Below are positions 45,341-58,800 of a stretch of 64,000 nt of DNA, in pieces (position 1 is the stretch's first letter; each line of letters begins with the position of its first letter). This stretch comes from Panicum virgatum (taxonomy: Eukaryota; Streptophyta; Magnoliopsida; Poales; Poaceae). The DNA lies in assembly GCF_016808335.1 (NCBI RefSeq), contig NC_053139.1, positions 39,676,464 through 39,740,463 on the forward strand, written 5' to 3'. The notes under the pieces are model-generated. The model made no database searches. It saw only the letters and a list, made by a program, of their open reading frames with translations, and was not told the DNA's origin. A program made the translations under genes and the position numbers.

Positions 45341-46070
45341 ATGCATGGCATCGATCATCACCGGCGAAGGCAGGCATGATTGCGCTCCATACAGTCACAG
45401 TCAGTGTTACAATGGGCCTCATCAGGTATCCCTGGTGCTGTCTTTTCTCCCCGCCTCGTGTTGTCCTCCATCGATGGATGGTCGGCCGGCGGCCGGCCGG
45501 CCGGGGGTGGTGATCTTGACGTACGGTTGGCATCGATCTGCATTGAGCCATAGGTCGCCGGACTAGTCTCTTCAGCCCGCCGCCGGCCGGCCCGGCCGGA
45601 AGTTCCACCTACCCTTCCACGGCTTTGACATCTAGCTAGTCTCCATTGTGATTTCGGGATTACGGGAGCTGATCGAGCCGCCTCCGATCCGCACATTTTA
45701 CCCGACTCCTAGCTATAGCTAGTCGCATTTTTCAAGCTAGGCCTAGGTTTGTTGCCGTTGTGATCGACTAGTTCCCACGCATCCACGTAGAATCACGCGA
45801 ATTCTATGAGGAATTCCAGCCACGGATGCATGTTTGTTAGGGGGACGCTGACGACGCTTGTGCCTTGATTCTGTGAAGCTTGTGGCCGGCCGGCCGGGAG
45901 GACCGTACCGCGTGCTAACAGCAATTTAAACTAGCACTATATCTAATCCACAGCAACTACTGATGTTTGACTGTACGTTTCCTTTCCAACTGATTCTCAT
46001 TTTTTTTAAAAAAAAATAGATCCTTCCTGCCTTGAGAAATCAAAGAAATATGACTCCCAAATGCACATTC
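45341..46070. other. Intergenic sequence rich in GGCCGG
   Basis: Three clusters of GGCCGGCC-type palindromes occur (about 45480-45507, 45580-45600 and 45882-45897). No gene is supported. Confidence 0.4.
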
Positions 46071-46102
46071 AATCTCTACAACAAAAACGATTTATAGGAA
46101 CG

Positions 46103-47186
46103 TGTCGGTACTCCGGGACTGTACCCCCTCCTTCTGCGTCTGGGCAAGGACTCGCATAGTTATCCTAAACTACACGCTGAAGAGCAGAGCAGTCGGACCC
46201 ATGCGGTCCGGAGTCCACCTCGCCGGGCCAGCGGCCCCGGACCAGCTCTCTGCTTGGGGGAGGGTCCGGTGGCGCCACGTGTCCCAGAAAAGGCAGCGTC
46301 CGGTGCAGATAGCCGGGGGTCCCCGGACACCCCGGCGCGCGGGGAACCAGCATTTCACCCAGGAGGGGTCCGGAGCCGCCACGTGTCCGCGGGCGCGGGC
46401 ACGAGTCTTCCGCCGGAAGACTCGCCCACCCACCGCATTTAATGCGGGAGGCTGAGGCGTGCTCTGTCGCCGCAGAGCACGGGGCAGCCTTTACCATACT
46501 CCACTATTGGTCGCGTATTGCCAAGGTGCACAGTGCAACGCAGGCACCGCGCGCACAGTGCACGTTAGTCTACCGCATTAAATGGATGCGACGGCACGGC
46601 CCTTTCCATCATGCCGCCTACGCCGCAAGCTACGCGGCATGAACAGCATGCGTGGCGCAGCCTACCCCGCTAGCTGCAAGCGCCGCACCAACATGACAGG
46701 GCAAGACCACGCCGATCGGAGGGTCTGGGCCGGTCAGTACATCCATACGGACGAGGCAGCGAAATCCCGGAATAAGATCTTCCCTAGGTGTAGCACCATA
46801 ATAGCGCTAGGCGATATGTTATTTAAATACATCCATGTTGGGCCTACCTGTCGGGGTCCCAACGGCTATGTACGTGCCTCCCTTTGACTATGAAATGAGA
46901 GCACACACTAGTCTCAAAAAAGGTGGACTCACACTCTCTCCCTCACACTCTCAGCTCACCAGCTAGAACCACTCTCGAGCAATCTCTTGTGAGCACAGGC
47001 AATACAACACACAGTGGATGTAGGGTATTACGCTCCGGCGGCCCGAACCACTCTAAACCTTCTGTGTTCATCGTGTTCTTGCATCTAGATCGGACTAATC
47101 CTAGCTACCCCCCCCCCCCCGAGTTCATTCTCCCTCAGGGCTTAGGCGGGTGCATTCTGCCACCTGGCTGGGTTTACCACCCGACA
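46103..47186 (+). repeat. Gypsy 5' LTR
   Basis: The LTR is 1084 bp, TGTCGGTACTCC to CCACCCGACA. It contains a TATA-like TATTTAAATACATCC near 46830 and GATGTAGGGTATTACGCTCC near 47016. It differs from the 3' LTR at scattered sites, including the length of a C-run near 47107. Confidence 0.92.
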
Positions 47187-47206
47187 TTTAGCGCGACAGG
47201 TAGGGG
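47187..47206 (+). other. Gypsy primer binding region
   Basis: TTTAGCGCGACAGGTAGGGG follows the 5' LTR. It resembles the TGGCGC-CCAGGTAGGGG site I remember from grass Tat-type elements (arginine tRNA primer). Assignment by memory. Confidence 0.45.
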
Positions 47207-47245
47207 GAAGGTTAGCTAGTTTTAGTTCATCTCTTGCTCGTCTCC

Positions 47246-50200
47246 ATGGTTCGGGTGGTTGAGCACTCCCACCACGACGACGGCGTGCAGATGGTGGAGG
47301 GTGTGGCGTCATCCGCGCCACGCGCCTCTCGCCTTCCTGTCCCAGGGGCAACTGTGCCCGTGGAGCAGCCATCGATGCTAGCGGCGCACGTTGCACGCCA
47401 GCGAGAATCAGGGCGCCCGTCAAAGGCCCCCTCACAAGCTGCGAGCAGCGGGGCGCTGGCGGCAGCTAGGGAGTTGCTTCGCAACCCTCCGGCTGCTGCA
47501 GCCTCGCCAGATGCCCTGAGGCAGTGGCGGGACGACGTTGACCGTCTCCTCCATCTGGCTCAGGCCTCCCCCAGTTCCATAAGGACTGGGCAACGACCTT
47601 CGCCTGGCAATGCGGTGGTACCCTACCACCGGCGCCAGGGCGGCGCGTCGGCATCCGTGCGCTCCCCCACGGTGAGGGGTGCGCGAACAGAAGACCTGCG
47701 GGCGGAGCTCAACCGAAGGCGCGCGGGTGAGGACGCCCGCATCTCTGTGAAAAGAGCGCGAGAACGCCGCCTCAACATTGAGGGCCGCAATCTCAATGCC
47801 GACTTGGATGCAGCGGCACCCAAGCTCCTGGGAAACGCCCGGGCACCAGCGGCTGCCCCGGTTGCTGGGGTGGGCTGTGCCGCGCTCGCGGATCATCTCC
47901 GCGCGGTGGCCTGGCCGTCCAAGTTTCGTCCACAACTGCCGGAGAAGTACGACGGTACCACTAATCCGTCGGAATTTCTGCAGGTGTACGTCACCGCCAC
48001 CACAGCAGTTGGTGGCAACAACGCTGTCATGGCGAGCTACTTTCATGTAGCGTTGACTGGGCCAGCCCGGACTTGGCTCATGAACCTCACTCCTGGGACA
48101 ATTCAGTCCTGGGACGGGTTCTGCGCCAGATTTACGGTGAACTTTTCCAGTGCTAATCAGCAGCATGGTGTGGAGGCTCACCTCCACGCCGTGAGGCAGA
48201 AACCCGGAGAGACGCTCCGGGCATTCATCTCACACTTCACCAAGGTACGAGGTACTATTCCTCATATCTCTGACGCATCTATCATTATTGCTTTCTGTTA
48301 GGGAGTACGTGGTGAGAAGATGCTCGAGAAACTGGCAACACACGAGGTGGAAGGCGTCACCACGCTTTTCTCCCTGGCCGACAAGTGTGCCAGGGCCGCT
48401 GAGGGCCGCGCATGGCACTCAGCCCCCCAAGACGGAGTCGCCGAGGCTGGTGGCTCCGGAGCTACCGTCCAGGGCGGTGGCAAGAAAAAGAAGAACAAGA
48501 ACCGCGGTCGCGGGGGGCCCCAGGTTGGAGTCCCAGTTGCTGCGGCAGCAGCACCAGCTGTAGTAGCGGCAGCTGGGGGCCAGAATGCGAACGGCAAGCG
48601 CCCGCGCCCGCAGGGTGGCAATGGTGGTTCATGCCCTGTTCATCCCATCACTCGCCACAGCGCCGCTGACTGCTATGAGATCCAGAAACTCGCAAAGCGG
48701 GTCAGTGGGCGGCGTGAACAGGCCTCCAAGTACGGCTCACCCCCTTCTCGCCAGCGGTCTGACAAGGAGAAAGCCTTCGATAGTGAGGCTGCTGCCGTGG
48801 AGAAGGGGCTGGGGTACCAATCCCCTGCTCGAGAACTAAAAGGCGTCTACAGCCATGGAGACACCGACTCTGGCGAGGACGAGCGCCGCAAGAAGCTATA
48901 CGTGATGCACGGCGGAAGCTCGGAACTCGTCTCCCGGAGAGATGTCAAGACCCTTCGCCGAGAGGTCCTCTCGGTGAAGCCGGGGGTCCCGAGGGCGGCG
49001 CCTCACCACAGGTGGAGGAACACCACCATCTCCTTCGGGCCATCTGACTGCCCAGAGAACATGGCCGGGGCTGGTGTACTACCTCTAGTCACCGCCCCTG
49101 TCATAGCCAACATCAGGCTCTATCACGTGCAGATCGATGGTGGGGCTGGCCTCAACGTCATCAGCTATGCAGCGTTCAAGCAGCTGCATATCCCGGAGTC
49201 CAAGCTGGCTCCCTCTCGCCCATCCTCAGGAGTGGGCCCACACCCGGTGTTCCCTCTGGGGAGCATCACTCTACCGGTCACGTTCGGGACTAAGGAGAAC
49301 TTCCGCACGGAGAACGTCCAGTTCGACGTCGCGGAGGTAAACCTCCCGTTCAATGCCATCATTGGCAGGCTGGCGCTCTACCGCTTCATGGCCATTGCCC
49401 ACTACGGGTACTTGGTCTTGAAGATGCCTCCCCCTGTCGGTGTCCTCACCGTGTGGGGTGACCGCACCGCTGCCGTTGCTGCAGTTGAGAAACTGCATGC
49501 TCTGGCGGTGGAGGCTGCACACTCCGAGGAGGATACCCCTTCCACCTCGCGAGCCAGGGCGCCCTCAAGGGCACCTAAGGTTCAGCCGTCTGATCCGGAT
49601 AATGTACCCGTGAAGACCGTGCAGGTCGGAGCGGACTCCTCCAGGACCACCCGCATCGTGAGAAACCTGGAGGACAAATAGGAAGACGCGCTCATCACTT
49701 TCCTCCGGGCAAATGAGGACGTGTTCGCCTGGGAACCATCACAGATGCCCGGGATTCCCAGGGAAGTGATCGAGCACCATCTGAGGATCTACCCCGACAC
49801 CAAACTGGTATGCCAGAAACCTCGGAAGCAGTCCGTGGAGTAGCAAAACTTCATCCGTGAAGAAGCCTGCAAGCTGCTACACGCTGGCTTCATCGAGGAG
49901 GTCCACCACCCCGAGTGGTTGGCCAATCCGGTCGTCGTCCCAAAGGCCCACGGGAAGCTTCGGAAGTGCATCGACTACACCAGCCTCAACAAGGCATGTC
50001 CCAGAGACCCATATCCTCTTCCACGTATCTATCAGATTGTGGACTCCACCTCCGGGTATGACCTTTTGTCTTTTTTAGATGCTTACTCTGGTTTCCACCA
50101 GATACAGATGTCTAGGGAGGATTGGAAACATACTACTTTTGTAACAGTGGATGGACTTTATTATTATATTGTCATGCCACATGGACTGCGGAATGCCTTA

Positions 50201-53200
50201 CCCACGTTTGTGCGAGCTATGAACAAAACTTTCTGTAATTTAATTAGAGATATAGTTGAGGTATATGTCGATGACATCGTAGTCAAAACTAAGGTAGGGT
50301 CAACCCTAGTCGAGGGCCTGTCTCTCGTCTTCGACTGACTGCGCACCACGCGCACGAAGCTGAATCCCGAGAAGTGCGTTTTCGGCGTCTCGACAGGGAA
50401 GCTGCTGGGTTTCCTAGTCTCACATCGAGGCATCGAGGCAAACCCAGCCAAGATCAAGGCGATCGAGGCGATGAGGCCTCCTGGCCGCATCAAGGATGTA
50501 CAGAAGCTCACCGGGTCCTTGGCTGCTGTTAGCTACTTCATTTCAAGGCTGGCAGAGAGGGCTCTTCCCTTCTTCAAGCAGTTGAGGTCCGGTCCATTCT
50601 CTTGGACTGAAGAGGCTGAACAATCCTTCCAGGAACTGAAGCAGCACCTCACCTCACTGCATGTATTGGTGGCTCCAGAGTCAGGTGAGACATTGTTTTT
50701 GTATCTTGCTGCGTCTGCAGATGCGGTTAGCATGGTGCTGGTGGCCGAGAGGACTGAGCAAGCCCGCCAGGGGGACACCGGGGTCCCCCCGTGTCGGCTA
50801 CCATGATTAGAGACACCCTAATCAGGGTACTAAGATCACTCTAAAAAATGCAAACACGTGTTAAGGCAACGGGGCCCATGGCCTCCTTCCAATCTAGAAG
50901 AAAGGAAATGACTCAAAGAAGCCTAGCATGCGGCCCATTCGCCCCCCTCTCGGGTCCGCGGGCAGATCTCCGCCTCGCTCGAGGGCTCCCATCGGGATCC
51001 TCGACTGCGCCCCGCATCTCCTCCTCGCTCGAGGGTAGCGGATCTGCCCTCGAGCAGGCAAATCATCTCCGCCTCGCTCGAGGGCAGCGAACCTCCCTCG
51101 AGCAGGTAACTCATTTCCGCCTCGCTCGAGGCCACCCCTCGGCGAAAGGAACAAAACGGCCCTGCCGCTCAACCGCCCGTCATGCGGAGGCATTAAAGGC
51201 CAACCACTCCACCACAGCACCCAGGACAGACGGTGTCAGGCCGCCATTCCTCACAGTGGCTGTGAACGGAGTCCCATCCGCCAACTCCGGTCACTGCTCC
51301 GCCATCCCGGATGCTGTGGCAGCACTGCGGAACTTGTGACGCGGGACAAGATAGGCTCGGCACTGCTCCCGTACTATTCTACCAACTCCGGCCGTCCGAA
51401 CTCCACCTCATCACACGTATGGCCCCGGACCCGCCTCCTGCTTAGGAAGGGATCCGGCGACGTCACGTACCCCCCCCAAGAGGGACGCACAGCACACGCA
51501 GCCAAAGTCCCGGACCTGCCCCCTCGAGGGGTCTGGGACCTCCACGCAACCCTCGGACCTCCTAGAGTGCACACCAGCACTCCGTCCAGGGGGTCCGGGA
51601 CCGCCGCGTGCCCCGCCACCGCTGGTGCACGCAAGGCCCTGACCTACAGGGTCCACGGAACGCCACCATGCCACATCTGCAGGACGGTACACCCTACGGC
51701 GACAAACACGCCGCCTGCTGGAGCTGGCAGGACGCCGGCGCGATCTCCGCAAGATCAAGGACGATATCCAGGACGACTGCCAGGCCCGACGCCAAACCCC
51801 ACAGTGTACTTCCTACAGTGTTCGACCACTGCACCCTCGCGATTCGGGGGAAGACGACGACTTCCACGTCCCCCTGCTCATGTACCCCGCCCCTCCTTGT
51901 GACTATAAAAGGAGGGGGCGGGCTTCCTTTAAGGGGGACGTTCAGGACGTTCTGGATGTTAGCTATCATCACCTACATTCGCGATCATCGCCACACTCTC
52001 AGCACCACTGAGCACTCACCTCGACCGACTCCTCTTCTAGCAGAGACTGGGAGCTTCCTTCCCTCTCTCGCCTCGCTTGTACCCTCTACTACAAGCACTC
52101 CGGGTGCAAGATAATACAGTGCCCTCGCACACCCTTTTGCTGGACGTACGGCCCCGCGGCCGGAACCAGGATAAACCCGTGCGTTACTGTGTTGCATCTT
52201 GCATCAACATTTGGGACGAGGAAACACGCGGCATTTACTAGTTCGGATCCAGACCCCCCCAGGGTCAGGGCACCGACACCCCGGCCAAGGATGATGGGCC
52301 GAACCACGGACATGGGGTTCCGGCAGCCAAACCTCTGTCTGAAGGTCCGAACCCCGGACATGGGGGTCCGGAGGAGCCTCAGCCCAGAGGGAACCTAGAA
52401 CCGCTAGGGGGGCCCAAGGACCTGACGTGGTGGACAAAGGCGAGCCGAACCCGGTGGCCAGGGTCCGGACCATCCAGAAGCCAGTCTACTATGTCAGCGA
52501 AGTCCTCCACGAGGCAAAGGCCAGGTATCTTGAGACCATAAGCTTATCTATGCCATACTTATTACGTTCAGGAAACTGCGCCATTATTTCCAGGCGCACA
52601 GAGTTGTCGTAGTGACCTTTTATCCACTGAGAGCGATCCTACACAACTCCAATGCCACGGGCAACATCGCCAAGTGGGCAGCAGAGTTGGCTGAGTTTTA
52701 GCTGGACTTCCAGCCCCGCCACACAGTCAAGAGCCAAATCCTGGCTGATTTCATAGCAGAATTGACTCCTTCCCCAAGCAATTCTGGGGGTCCAGACCTT
52801 AACGCTGGACCCCCGGAGCCGGAAGTCAGGACACCAGTCTTCACCAAGCCCCACTGGACACTCTTCTTCGACGGGTCCATCCGCAAGCAGTGGGCTAGAG
52901 CTGGTGTGGTCCTCATTGACCCAAACGGAGATCAACTGAAGTACATGGTGCACCTTGAGTTCAAGGCCACCAACAACATGGCAGAGTACGAGGCTTTGAT
53001 CTTTGGCCTGACAGAAGCCCTGTCTATGGGAGTCCGACAGCTCCTGGTTAAGGGAGATTCTCAGCTGATCATTAAGCAGGTCCGAGGGGAGTGTAGTTGC
53101 AACAATCCCCAACTCGCAGCATACCTCATACATGTGAGGAAGCTCGAGAAGGACTTCGACGCCTTGGAACTGCAACATGTTCCCCGCGAATTCAACTCAG

Positions 53201-54679
53201 CAGCAGATGACCTCTCCATGAGAGCATCTACCTGGGCACCCGTGCCTGAGGGCGCCTTCAAAAGACGGCTGCCGAAACCTACCACCCAGCCTGCCAAATT
53301 GGGTGAAGGGGATCGATCTAGCACCTCGAAGCTAGCAATCCCGGCGGCAATCCATCCATGGAGCCTGCCAAGGGTCGTGTGCATTACCGAGGATCCCGGA
53401 GACCTCATAGGGCCACCCCCAATTACTCAGGGAAGTCCCGATGCATGGATCTCCGAGATCCGGGACTACTTGAAAGACAACATCATTCCTGAAGATGATG
53501 TAGCCGTTGAGCGCATAGTACAGTTGCCTAAACACTACGCGGTGGTAGAAGTGGATCTCTACCGCCGTGGCGCCAATGGTATCCTCATGCGGTGCATTTC
53601 CCGGGAAGAGGGCCGCGAGTTACTCGCAGAGATCCATGGAGGCGAGTGTGGAAGTCATTCCTCATCTCGCACGCTTGTTGGTAAGGCCTTTCGGCATGGC
53701 TTCTACTGGCTGACAGCACTCCAGGATGCAGCTGAGCTGGTAATGTCCTGCAAAGCATGCCAGTTCCATGCAAAGCAAATACACACACCGGCTCAGGCTC
53801 TGCAAATGATCTCGCCCTCATGGCCGTTCGCCGTATGGGGCGTGGATATCCTGGGGCCGTTCCCCCGGGCCGTCGGCGGGTACCGGTTCCTCTACGTCGC
53901 CATTGCCAAATTCACAAAGTGGCCGGAGGTTACCCCTATGGTGAACATCACCAAAACATCAGCAGTCGCATTCCTCAAGTCCATTGTGTGCAGATTTGGC
54001 GTCCCAAACCGCATCATCGCGGACAATGGGACCCAATTCAAAAGCAGACTCTTCCAAGAGTACTGCGAGGACATCGGCATCCAACTATGCTTTGCGTCCG
54101 TAGCACATCCCCGCAGCAATGGACAGGTCGAGAGGGCAAATGCAGAGGTCCTCAGGGGACTCAAGACTCGCACCTACAACTGCTTGAAGAAGCATGGTGC
54201 AAGATGGGTTGATGAGCTTCCGTGTGTGCTATGGGGCAACTGGACCACACCGAGCCGAGCCACCGGGGAGACACCATTCTTCCTGGTCTACGGGGCCGAA
54301 GCATGCCTTCCCCCGGAAATCCACCTGGGCTCACCACGGGTCCAGGCCATTGATGAAACCATGCAGGAACAACTGCGGCGTGACGACGTAGACTTCGGAC
54401 GAACAAAGATGGCGAGCAACAATCCGAAATGCACGCTACAACCAGACGCTCAGGCGCTATCATCAACGGTTCGTGCACAGTAGGGAGCTCCGGACTGGGG
54501 ACCTGGTCCTAAGGCGAATCCTGAACCGAGTAGGGCTCCACAAACTCTTCCCCAGCTGGGAGGGTCCCTTCAAGGTGACAGAAGTATGCCGGCCCGGATG
54601 CGTCCGCCTTGCCACAGAAGAAGGAGTCCCGCTGCCCAACCCGTGGAACATAGAGCATCTGCGTAAGTTCTACGCTTAG
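47246..54679 (+). pseudogene. Gypsy gag-pol, decayed and interrupted
   Basis: One frame from 47246 runs through gag (FRPQLPEKYDGTTNPSEF, LTGPARTWLMNL), a Lys/Arg-rich nucleocapsid-like part, protease (QIDGGAGLNVIS, about 49130) and RT (LDAYSGFHQIQM, YVDDIVVKT at about 50264). It is broken by TAG at 48299, TAG at 49679, TAG at 49841 and TGA at 50336, then by the solo LTR at 50792. RNase H (FFDGSI, NNMAEYEAL, KGDSQLII) and integrase (HHCC zinc finger about 53625-53770, core acidic residues in GVDILG, IADNGTQF and the SNGQVERANAE segment) follow at 52762-54483, preceded by TAG at 52699. A frameshift near 54480 leads to a C-terminal GPFKV-type domain ending at 54679. Confidence 0.9.
50792..52278 (+). 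mobile_element. Solo LTR nested in the Gypsy RT/RNase H boundary
   Basis: This 1487-bp LTR starts TGTCGGCTACC and ends CACCGACA, with target duplication CCCCG (50787-50791 and 52279-52283). It contains a TATA box, CTATAAAAGGAGGGG, at about 51903. Between 50940 and 51140 it carries several copies of CGCCTCGCTCGAGG with intervening CCTCGAGCAGG. It is longer than, and different from, the LTRs of the host element, so it belongs to another family. The open frames inside it are not convincing genes. Confidence 0.88.
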
Positions 54680-55877
54680 ATAGAGCAGGAAATGAACTTT
54701 TCCTTTGTAGGAAGATAGAATCAACGTGTGTCCAGAGCGGTGGGGGTCCGTCCTCGTAAACCCGGCCTCTGGCGTTCATCGTACCACCGGCTAGCATTAA
54801 CGCGCGGCCCAGAGCGGTTGAGGTCCGCCCTCATAAACCCGGCCTCTAGCATCCATCGCGCAAGCCATGTATATCAAGTTGCAAAGGAAAGATTTGCTCC
54901 CAGTTCTGTCTTTGTGTCAAATTTTATTTCGCATTTTGATTCACGAACTTTTCCCTTTCTAACCCCTGCGCGGACTTCCACCCCTGTCGTTACAACCAAG
55001 ATCCGAATTGAGTTGCCGGACTGCCGTACAGGTTCGGACCCCCTTTCTGCCGGAAGAAGGGTCTGGACCCCCAGGGACCCACTCTGGAGAGGGGGTGCTC
55101 GTTTCCTGGGGTAGTCCGGAGTCCTGTGTAGCCGCTTAGCTTGGTTTCGTATCCTAAGCCTACACACTCCACCACCCTGTAACGAGTGCTCTAGTACCCA
55201 GAGCTGAGTAATTAGGGGCCCGGACCTCATTCTAGCTCAAGGGTTGGCTTCCTATCTTCTACACGGCAGGTCCGATTGTATATCTCAAAGGATCGAGTAC
55301 GACAGACTGGCCTCCCCCACTGCTAGGAGGGGTCCAGAACGTCGGGTACCAGGTCCGGAGAAGAGGTGCTTGTTCCCTGGAGTGGTCCGGAGTCCTGTGT
55401 AGCTGCTTAAGCTTGGTTCCGTACCCTTAGCCTACACACTCCACCACTCTGTAACAAGCATCCTGCTGCCTGGACCCGCGTACCTGAACGTCCGGACCTC
55501 ATACAAGCTTGGGGGCTGGCTCAGAGTAGGTTCCGCGAACCCGCTACTAAGCTTTGACTTTGAGTGGTATGCAGGATAAGCCTTAACTGGTGGTAGCTAG
55601 CCTCAAACCATTGAGCCTGCCTACCAGGGGGTCCGGAGCGTCTGTTTTCGACTCCATGCGGACCAAAGGTGCAGCTCAGATGGCAGATAGTGTACAACAA
55701 TCAAATCTATCTACCAGGGGGGCAGGGTGCCGCTGTGCTGCGTACGGCAAACCAGAGCGAATGAGCAAGTAGCTAAGTTGAAAAATTTTCTACTAAACTT
55801 CAACGAATATTGTATTTTTACATACACAAAAAAAAGAATGTTCTACTGCTACGATGGTCCAGCGGTCCCCTGTCATT
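54680..55877 (+). repeat. Gypsy 3' region with tandem repeats
   Basis: After the pol stop come two kinds of direct repeats. A roughly 76-bp unit is built on CCAGAGCGGT and AAACCCGGCCTCT (about 54730 and 54806). A roughly 100-bp segment is built on TAGTCCGGAGTCCTGTGTAG and ACACTCCACCAC (55094-55192 and 55365-55463). No sense coding region is seen. Confidence 0.7.
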
Positions 55878-58800
55878 TTACAGGTACGCCGCTCTGGAAT
55901 CTGTAGGCTCCCGCTTGAAATAAGCAGCAACAAAGTCGACGACCTCCTGCACGCTCTCCCGAGCGGAGGCTTCCGTCTCCGCCACTGGATCATCAATGAC
56001 AAGGGCTAGTGAGATGGCAGGGTCGTGGCTCCGGAGGCAGGTCAAAATGTACTCCGCCACCATCCGGCACAGCTCACGGCCCTCGGCTTCGAGGTGGCCA
56101 ATGAGGATCTGATCCAGGCACCGGAGTCTCTCTGAAGCAGAGTCCAGCACCGGGAGGGCATCAGCAATTGAAGCTAGCGGCTCCGCCACTTGGATTGGAC
56201 TCATTCCAAGTGGCACCAGAGCTGAGCTTGCTTCACCCGCCCAGTCGATGATTCGCTGGGCCCCCATGTGCTGGTCCTCCTGCAGCTTCCGGACAGCCTC
56301 CTGAACCGCCTCCTGCACCCAGGCATCCAGTGCCGCCTGAGCCGCCTCCAGCTGGCGGGTCTTCTCCTGGAGCGAGGCCTCCTTCTGTGCCGCTTTCTCA
56401 CGGAGGGCCTTAAGAGACTCGCGCTAGCGCTCAAGGGAGCGCTCCATGCTAGTGGTGAGAGATTCCCGCCGTGCAAGGGACTTCCTCTCCTCCTCGAGGT
56501 CCATCTCGGCAACAGCCTGCTGGCTGGCGGTCTCCTGCAGCTCCAGCCACCATCGATGCAGAGACTCAAAGAGTTCATTGAGCTCCTGCCTGCGGACCTC
56601 GAGTTCGTGGCTGCGAGTCTCGAGCTCGGATCGCTAGGCCGCAAGGCTGACCTCCTTCTTGGCAATAGCCTCCTCCCGCTGCTCCATGGCTTTCTCCCAT
56701 CCCACTGACGCGAGCTCCCGGTGGAACACCTTCCGAAGCCCTTTTCTGTAGGACTCAAGGTCGGCCTCAAGCTCGGACCGGACGGCGGCAGCACGGGAGG
56801 CCTTGGCCTTCGTGCGCTCCTCCCGGCGGATGTGCCAGTCACTGAGGCGCTGACGCTCGCTCTCTAGAGCTGTCCACTCCCGCCGGAATGCTGCCTCGGC
56901 GGTAGAAGTCACCTCTTCTATTGTCCGCCGGACCCGGACCAGCACACGGGGGAGGGGAACCGCATCCTCCTCTGGGGGGCCCCTGCAAGAGCCACCTGCC
57001 AGAAACCACCTCCAGCTCTTCCTCTACTGCAAGTTGAGAGCTGGGGTGGGAGCATCTGGCACAGACGCTGGGCTCTCGGGTACCGAGGTGCTCGTCGTTG
57101 CTGCGTCTGCTACCGCTGTGTTCGCTGTCGCCAAGCCCGGTGTCGGCGCGTCTGCCGCCGTAGCTGGGGCCTCGGGGGCCACCGTGTCCGGCATCGCTGC
57201 GCCTGGCACTGGTGCAGCCGCCGCAGCTGTGTTAGGCGCCCTCGGGTCAGCGGAGGTCGCCGCACCCGAGGTTCCCACATCCGCCGTCACTTCCGCCGTT
57301 GCCGCCGAGGCACCAGTCGCCTGGACCCCCGCTGGAACCCCCTCGGTGGTTCGGAGTGTCGAGCTAGAGCCGGTCGGGGCAGCGGAAGAGCTGCCTGGGC
57401 GAGAGGCCCTGGCAAACGAAGAGAAGAAGCTCTTCAGCAAAAAGCGAAGCACCGGGAATAAGGAGAGTGAACGGAAGAACACTTACCCCGAAGCGCCGGG
57501 TTTCCAGCGTCCACGGAGGCTAGGAGACCACTACTGCCGTGGCGGTGGCGACGCCGGATCCTACTGCTGTGGTGGTGGCGGTGGCACCAGATCATCCTGC
57601 AACCGCTGCTGCTCCTACTGCCGTGGCGCCGGAGGTGGTGGTGGTGCAGTCCGCTGCTGAGACGAGGGCGCCGTCCGATGCAGCGATCGCTCTTGCTGTT
57701 CCGGTGGCGGCGGTGGAGGCGCACCTCGTGGCTGCTGCTGCCCTTGTGGTGGCGGTGGTGGTGGAAGTTGTTGCTGCTGCTGCTGCCGCCGGTGGTGGTG
57801 GTGGCGGTGCAGCTACACCAGGGGTCCCGCGTGAGCCGGGGGCCCGGGAGCTACCCTGGCCTGCGTCCTCAGCGGCCCTCTGACGCTTTGCGGCGGGCCC
57901 CGTAACTAGGGTCCTGTCGCTACGGTGCGACCTGCGCCGGTTCACCTCCACCGGCGGAGCGCCGGAGCTGCTTCGGCCCGGGCAGGGACCACTCGGGGCA
58001 GAGCTACCAGCCATGGCCTGCTTGCCCTTGGCAGAAGGGTCGGACCTCATGGCGCCAGTCTGGGCCAGGTCCCCAGTCGCGCCAGGGATCTGGATGCCAC
58101 GGTTGGGGTCGCCTCCCGTTTGGCGCGGTGCCAGACCACCGTCGTCAAGGGTCGGCAGAGTGGCCAGCACCGCAGCCCTCAGGCTCGAGTCCGCATAGAG
58201 GGGAACGACGCCCTGAGGGAGGATCAGGTGCTCCGGGACGAAGATCTCCCCCGTTACCACCCGCACCACGACCTCCAGGACTTCCTGGGTCAGATCGCTG
58301 TCCACCCCGCGGTGGGTCCTGCTGCAGTCTTGGGTCCCGGTGAAGCTCCAGGCTTGACACGGCCGCTGCTTCAGAGGGGCGATCCGGCGCTTTAGGAAGT
58401 CCCCGAGCACGTGCAGCGAGGTGAGGCCGCTCTCCACCAGCATCCCGATCTTGCTCAGCACGGGGTCAAACGCCGGCGGCAGGGACGGCTTGGCCCTCCA
58501 GGACTGGCGGTCGAAGGCGGGCCCCTCGGTCGGCATGACGAGGCGCTCGTTGGCGTCGGTGGTGGCGATCACCCACTCCCTGCGCCAATCCTCCCACTTT
58601 CTGTCAGTGAGGCCGGGGATGTAGGGTGTCTGCTGATCGTTCCTTGTCTGTAAGTAGTACGCCCCGACTTCATCCTTGCTCTTCCCGGACTTCACCAGGA
58701 CGAAGAAGTAGAGGAAGAAGATGACGCAGGGCCGCACCCCCACGAACATCTCGCATAGGTGGATGAAGATCGACGTCAGGAGGATGGAGTGGGGCGTGAG

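Noticed and set aside
51336..52114. Open frames of up to 188 codons inside the nested solo LTR
   Set aside because: They lie across LTR promoter and leader sequence, lack domains and overlap in several phases.
57034..58395. Plus-strand frames in the Gypsy 3' region (208, 114 and 156 codons)
   Set aside because: They are antisense to the better supported minus-strand gene and have low-complexity composition.
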